From: Flavobacteriaceae bacterium UBA2765
GTDB lineage: Bacteria > Bacteroidota > Bacteroidia > Flavobacteriales > Flavobacteriaceae
DNA: 19,375 nt
Direction of reading: 5' to 3'
Assembly: GCA_002352665.1 (NCBI GenBank)
Contig: DEIV01000016.1
Location: forward strand, 1 to 19,375
Below the pieces are notes generated by a model. The model was not told where the DNA came from. It searched no databases and was given only the letters and a program-made list of their open reading frames with translations. Both the position numbers and the translations under genes were made by a program. This document shows, piece after piece, positions 16,559-19,375 of this stretch; the first letter of the stretch is position 1; each line of letters begins with the position of its first letter.

Positions 16559-16566
16559 TATCTTTG
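16559..16566 (+). promoter_or_regulatory. Possible internal promoter before the cytochrome gene
   Basis: TATCTTTG at 16559-16566 is an exact TAnnTTTG match in the 88-base gap between the DUF2202 and cytochrome genes, 61 bases before the ATG. No good TTG lies at the expected -33 distance, so it may be weak or fortuitous. Confidence 0.3.
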
Positions 16567-16627
16567 ATAAAGTTTTGAGTACATGATTATTCATAAAAAC
16601 AGCAATATTAATAATTAAAATAACGAT

Positions 16628-17167
16628 ATGAAATCATATTTTTTAGCTGTAATAATTACCGCATTTCTTTTGATAAGCTGCAATAATAAAGAAGATAAGG
16701 ATACCACTGCATCTGAAATTGTTGCTATTAATAAGACAGAAGCTATACAGTCTGAAGGTTATACTTTATTTAAGAACAATTGCTATGCTTGCCATAGTGT
16801 TACCAGTAAATCACATGACGAAATTATTGCCCCGCCAATGGTAGCGGTTAAAAGACGTTATAAGATGGGATATAGGACTAAAGAGCGTTTTGTTGAAGCT
16901 ATGGTAAATTGGACAAAAGATCCAAAAGAAGAAAATGCTTTAATGCGAGGTGCCGTAAAGCAATTTAAGGTAATGCCAAAACAAGCTTTTAATGAAGATG
17001 ATCTAAAAAAAATAGCGACTTATATATATGATAATGAGATAGAAAGACCTGATTGGTTTGAGGCTCATTTTGAGGAAGAGCATGGTGGTGAAGGCAATGG
17101 CATGGGCAATGGAAAGGGCAAAGGACGAGGTAAAGGTAATGGTAAAAGAAATGGTCAGAATAATTAA
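16628..17167 (+). CDS. c-type cytochrome lipoprotein with basic glycine-rich tail
   Basis: A 179-residue lipoprotein: signal peptide with lipobox LLISC, lipidated cysteine at residue 18. A single class I-like cytochrome c domain spans about 41-137. It has the haem-attachment motif C52-Y-A-C55-H56 (in NNCYACHSV), a probable axial methionine M116 in KVMPKQAF, and a closing helix EDDLKKIATYIYDN typical of small periplasmic cytochromes c. After residue 150 it carries a low-complexity tail of Gly, Lys, Asn and Arg, in short repeats like GNGKGKGRGKGNGKRNG, which may bind an acidic partner or surface. It follows the DUF2202 gene by 88 bases, and the cupin gene begins 10 bases after its stop. It is a likely electron carrier for a redox step in the cluster, at the outer side of the inner membrane or at the outer membrane. 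Confidence 0.9.
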   Translation: MKSYFLAVIITAFLLISCNNKEDKDTTASEIVAINKTEAIQSEGYTLFKNNCYACHSVTSKSHDEIIAPPMVAVKRRYKMGYRTKERFVEAMVNWTKDPKEENALMRGAVKQFKVMPKQAFNEDDLKKIATYIYDNEIERPDWFEAHFEEEHGGEGNGMGNGKGKGRGKGNGKRNGQNN

Positions 17168-17177
17168 ATCCAAATAA

Positions 17178-17483
17178 ATGAAAGCATTTAGTAAAATTGA
17201 AATATCAAAGGTCTTAGCATATGCAGATACTAAGCAAATCAAACCGATATTTAAAAATGAGAACTGTTCTATATTACAACTGGCATTTAAAAAAGGTCAA
17301 GGTTTAGCAGAGCATAGTACACCGATTGATGCTTTTTTACAAGTAATTGAAGGTGAATGTGAATTGACATTAGGCGGAAAAATCCATATACTAAAGGTAA
17401 ATGACGCTATAATTTTACCCAAAGGAGAAATCCATGAAGTTTGGGCAAAAAATACCAATGTAAGATTGCTTTTAACTAGATGA
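17178..17483 (+). CDS. Small single-domain cupin protein
   Basis: A 101-residue cytoplasmic cupin without a signal peptide. The beta-barrel pattern is clear: GQGLAEHSTPIDAFLQVIEG (cupin motif 1, about 40-59), CELTLGGKIHILKVNDAIIL (about 61-80) and PKGEIHEVWAKN (motif 2, 81-92). Of the usual metal ligands, H46 and H86 are retained. The second histidine of the normal HxH in motif 1 is T48 and the glutamate position is replaced, so the metal site is degenerate and this may be a ligand-binding or sensory cupin rather than a dioxygenase. It starts 10 bases after the cytochrome stop, and its own stop overlaps the start of the transporter gene by 4 bases (ATGA). This gives translational coupling and strongly suggests a shared function. 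Confidence 0.85.
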   Translation: MKAFSKIEISKVLAYADTKQIKPIFKNENCSILQLAFKKGQGLAEHSTPIDAFLQVIEGECELTLGGKIHILKVNDAIILPKGEIHEVWAKNTNVRLLLTR

Positions 17484-18226
17484 TTATGCCAAATACACAA
17501 ATAGAAAATAAAGCCCATGGCAATACAAATGCTTTCGTTAATAAATTTCAAGATTATTTAGGCGAATTTGTTTATGGTGGTATAGACGGCAGTATAACTA
17601 CCTTTGCTGTTGTTGCAGGTGCTGCCGGAGCAGGATTAGATTCTGCTGTAATTATTATTTTAGGTTTTGCAAATCTGTTTGCTGATGGTTTTGCCATGTC
17701 TATTGGGGCTTATTTATCTGCAAAATCAGAAAAGGATAATTACGATAAACATAAAAAAATTGAGTATTGGGAAATTGAGCATTTACGCGAAAAGGAGATA
17801 CAAGAAGTAAGAGATATTTACCAAGAAAAAGGTTTTGAAGGAGAACTTTTAGAACAAGTTGTAGCCGTAATTATTTCTGATGACGATCGTTGGGTAGATG
17901 TTATGATGAAAGAGGAATTAGGTATGATGGAAAGCGATAAATCTCCCTTTAAGATCGGAGCAATTACCTTTATTTCTTTTATAGTATTAGGTTTTGTACC
18001 ATTATTAATTTATGTTTTAGATTATTTTAATAAACAAGAGGCAAACTTACTCATTTGGTCTTCGGTTTTAACTTTATTCGCTTTTGGAATTATTGGATAT
18101 CTAAAAGGAGTTGTTAACCATAAAAATAAGTTAATTAGCACAACAACAACAATTTTGATGGGTATAGTAGCAGCATTAGTGGCTTATTATGTAGGCGACT
18201 TTTTAGAGCGGTTTGTTAATGCTTAA
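17480..18226 (+). CDS. VIT1/CCC1-family metal transporter
   Basis: A 248-residue inner-membrane protein of the VIT1/CCC1 family, whose characterised members move Fe2+ or Mn2+ out of the cytoplasm, usually in exchange for protons. Five hydrophobic segments are visible, at about 31-50, 55-80, 158-178, 190-209 and 222-240. The family signatures YGGIDGSITTFAVVAG (32-47) and ANLFADGFAMSIGAYLS (64-80) are intact. The loop between helices 2 and 3 (about 81-155) is the cytoplasmic metal-binding domain, rich in Glu (E98, E100, E104, E106, E109, E116, E120), with Met/Glu clusters M142, M143, E145, E146, M149, M150 and E151. The ATG at 17480 overlaps the cupin stop by four bases; a second in-frame ATG at 17486 is a possible alternative start. 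This gene gives the cluster its likely metal-handling theme. Confidence 0.93.
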   Translation: MIMPNTQIENKAHGNTNAFVNKFQDYLGEFVYGGIDGSITTFAVVAGAAGAGLDSAVIIILGFANLFADGFAMSIGAYLSAKSEKDNYDKHKKIEYWEIEHLREKEIQEVRDIYQEKGFEGELLEQVVAVIISDDDRWVDVMMKEELGMMESDKSPFKIGAITFISFIVLGFVPLLIYVLDYFNKQEANLLIWSSVLTLFAFGIIGYLKGVVNHKNKLISTTTTILMGIVAALVAYYVGDFLERFVNA

Positions 18227-18411
18227 ATGAAACTACCAATTGGGCACATTCGCCCTTGTTAAAAAAACACTAAATCAACTTAAATACATAAAGCGTTAGC
18301 CTAAACTATTTAAAGATGCCAAATGAGGCATAATAAAATTTTGTTAAATCAAATTTTGAATGAGGTTTATTAGAAAATAGCTGTAAATTGCACGCTCAAA
18401 AATAAAAATAG

Positions 18412-19254
18412 ATGAAATTAAATTATAGTTTGCCCATTTTAATATTATTTATTGCATTATTGTCATGTAATAAAGATGATGACAATACTGTACCACACGA
18501 TCCAGTAGCTCAGGCCTTATTAGATGACGATGAATTGGTTGCATATTTGCAATCACATTATTATATACCGGCTGTAGATGATGAGGTTTTTGGTACAATT
18601 GATACGCTAATGAATAATGAACCTTCATTATTTTCTACTATTCAAACGCAAGAGATTACTGAAGAAGATATTAAATATAAAATATATCATTTTATTGAAA
18701 ATGCAGGATTGAATAATGCACCTACTAAAACCGATTCGGTTTTGGTAAATTATAGAGGTTTTTTATTAGATAGTACAAAATTTGATGAAAGGTTAGCATA
18801 TACTTGGTTGCCATTAACAAATGTGATAAGAGGTTGGAGCCATGGGTTTATTAAATATAAGGACGGAACCAATATAAGTGAAGCTGGCAAGCCATTAAAG
18901 TTTGAAGATACCGGTGATGGCGTCATGTTTATTCCTTCCGGTCTGGCCTATGCTAATTTTGGAACTGTGAATATAGGAGTAAATAAATCTTTAATTTTTC
19001 ATATAAAATTAGGATTAGTAGAAAGGGCAGATCATGATAATGACTTGGTCTTGTCGAATATTGAAGATATTAATGGAGATGGAAATGCTAATAATGATGA
19101 TACCGATGGAGATAATACTCCTGATTATCTTGATATAGACGATGATGGTGATGGTATTCTAACCAGAGATGAAGATGCTGATGAAGATGGAGATCCTACA
19201 AATGATGATAGTGATGGAGATGGTACACCTAACTATTTAGATGCAGATTCATAG
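18412..19254 (+). CDS. FKBP-type prolyl isomerase lipoprotein with thrombospondin type 3-like tail
   Basis: A 280-residue lipoprotein: signal with lipobox ALLSC, lipidated cysteine at residue 19, then an acidic linker. An FKBP-type peptidyl-prolyl isomerase domain at about 105-205 shows VNYRGFLLDSTKFDE (112-126), NVIRGWSHG (137-145) and FIPSGLAYANFG (173-184). These match the substrate-pocket residues Tyr, Phe/Asp, Val-Ile and Trp of FKBP12. Residues about 208-280 are a highly acidic calcium-binding tail of thrombospondin type 3-like repeats, with DINGDGN, TDGDNTPDYLD (231-241), DIDDDGDGI and SDGDGTPNYLD (267-277). The last unit repeats an earlier one at 36 residues. It is probably an envelope-folding factor acting on surface or secreted proteins; the calcium tail may stabilise or localise it. 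It starts 185 bases after the VIT1 stop and likely has its own promoter. Confidence 0.92.
   Translation: MKLNYSLPILILFIALLSCNKDDDNTVPHDPVAQALLDDDELVAYLQSHYYIPAVDDEVFGTIDTLMNNEPSLFSTIQTQEITEEDIKYKIYHFIENAGLNNAPTKTDSVLVNYRGFLLDSTKFDERLAYTWLPLTNVIRGWSHGFIKYKDGTNISEAGKPLKFEDTGDGVMFIPSGLAYANFGTVNIGVNKSLIFHIKLGLVERADHDNDLVLSNIEDINGDGNANNDDTDGDNTPDYLDIDDDGDGILTRDEDADEDGDPTNDDSDGDGTPNYLDADS
19093..19250 (+). repeat. Internal 108-base tandem-type repeat in the calcium-binding tail
   Basis: The segment beginning AATGATGATACCGATGGAGA at 19093 recurs, diverged, at 19201 as AATGATGATAGTGATGGAGA. Both copies encode NDD-(T/S)DGD-x-TP-x-YLD. The offset is 108 bases, 36 codons, so two repeat units are present. 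Confidence 0.7.
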
Positions 19255-19291
19255 TAAACAGAAAACGTACATTTTAGCGTGTTTTAATGCG

Positions 19292-19375
19292 TTAATCCCT
19301 TGCAATTGAAATGCGGTTAGGAAGGTAATTTTTATAGGTTTTATAAACATTAATAGGCACTTTCAGAATTAAGCC
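19292..19375 (-). other. Open minus-strand frame reaching the right edge, possible gene end
   Basis: Reading the minus strand from 19375, a frame is open for 27 codons (ending NYLPNRISIARD) to a TAA at 19294-19292. The other two frames stop early. It could be the C-terminus of a gene convergent with the FKBP gene, but a run of this length is also expected by chance in A+T-rich DNA. No decisive feature is visible. Confidence 0.2.

Noticed and set aside
16583..16594. ATGA-TTAT-TCAT palindrome before the cytochrome gene considered as an Fnr-type site.
   Set aside because: The spacing between half sites is two bases too short for TGAT-N4-ATCA.
18242..18260. Short hairpin GGGC-ACATTC-GCCC after the VIT1 gene considered as a terminator.
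   Set aside because: The stem has only four strong pairs and is followed by A residues rather than Ts on the plus strand.
19261..19285. AAAACG...CGTGTTTT hairpin after the FKBP gene considered as a terminator.
   Set aside because: The stem needs a bulge and has no clean T tract.

Overview
The window looks like a chromosomal segment of a marine- or soil-type flavobacterium (Bacteroidota, probably Flavobacteriaceae). The evidence is a strongly A+T-rich composition, a type IX secretion (T9SS) type A sorting domain, a DUF1800/DUF1501 gene pair, a TPR-HisKA_2 histidine kinase with a LytTR regulator, many Bacteroidota-type lipoproteins, and promoters matching TTG-N17..23-TAnnTTTG rather than the E. 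coli sigma70 pattern. No rRNA, tRNA, CRISPR, insertion sequence or phage gene was seen.

Layout. Positions 1-691 hold the end of a universal stress protein and a small membrane protein. 692-1192 is a gene-poor stretch with a decayed copy of the end of that membrane-protein gene. 1193-1840 encodes an outer-membrane beta-barrel protein. 2005-5105 is a two-gene unit, DUF1800 then DUF1501, the second carrying both a Tat signal and a T9SS sorting domain. aroB (minus strand, 5138-6211) and proline dehydrogenase (plus strand, 6308-7474) are divergent. Directly after the proline dehydrogenase stop, on the minus strand, is a 42-residue membrane microprotein (7475-7603) with an unusually complete promoter and a Crp/Fnr-type palindrome. 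A strong hairpin terminator (7721-7762) follows. Next comes a minus-strand pair of secreted proteins: a SnoaL-like lipoprotein (9093-8581) and an exported protein of unknown function (8547-7783).

The second half starts with a TPR sensor histidine kinase (9306-11267) facing a LytTR response regulator (11996-11274), probably partners. Then follow a COG2509-type FAD-dependent oxidoreductase (13795-12236, minus) and the translational GTPase TypA/BipA (13928-15697) with its own terminator.

The most suggestive group is 15877-18226: a DUF2202 ferritin-like lipoprotein, a lipoprotein c-type cytochrome, a cupin and a VIT1/CCC1-family metal transporter. They are collinear and partly overlapping. Read together they suggest a metal (probably iron or manganese) handling cassette that links redox chemistry at the envelope to transport across the inner membrane; this is inference from family and gene order. 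The window closes with an FKBP-type prolyl isomerase lipoprotein carrying an acidic thrombospondin type 3-like calcium-binding tail (18412-19254).
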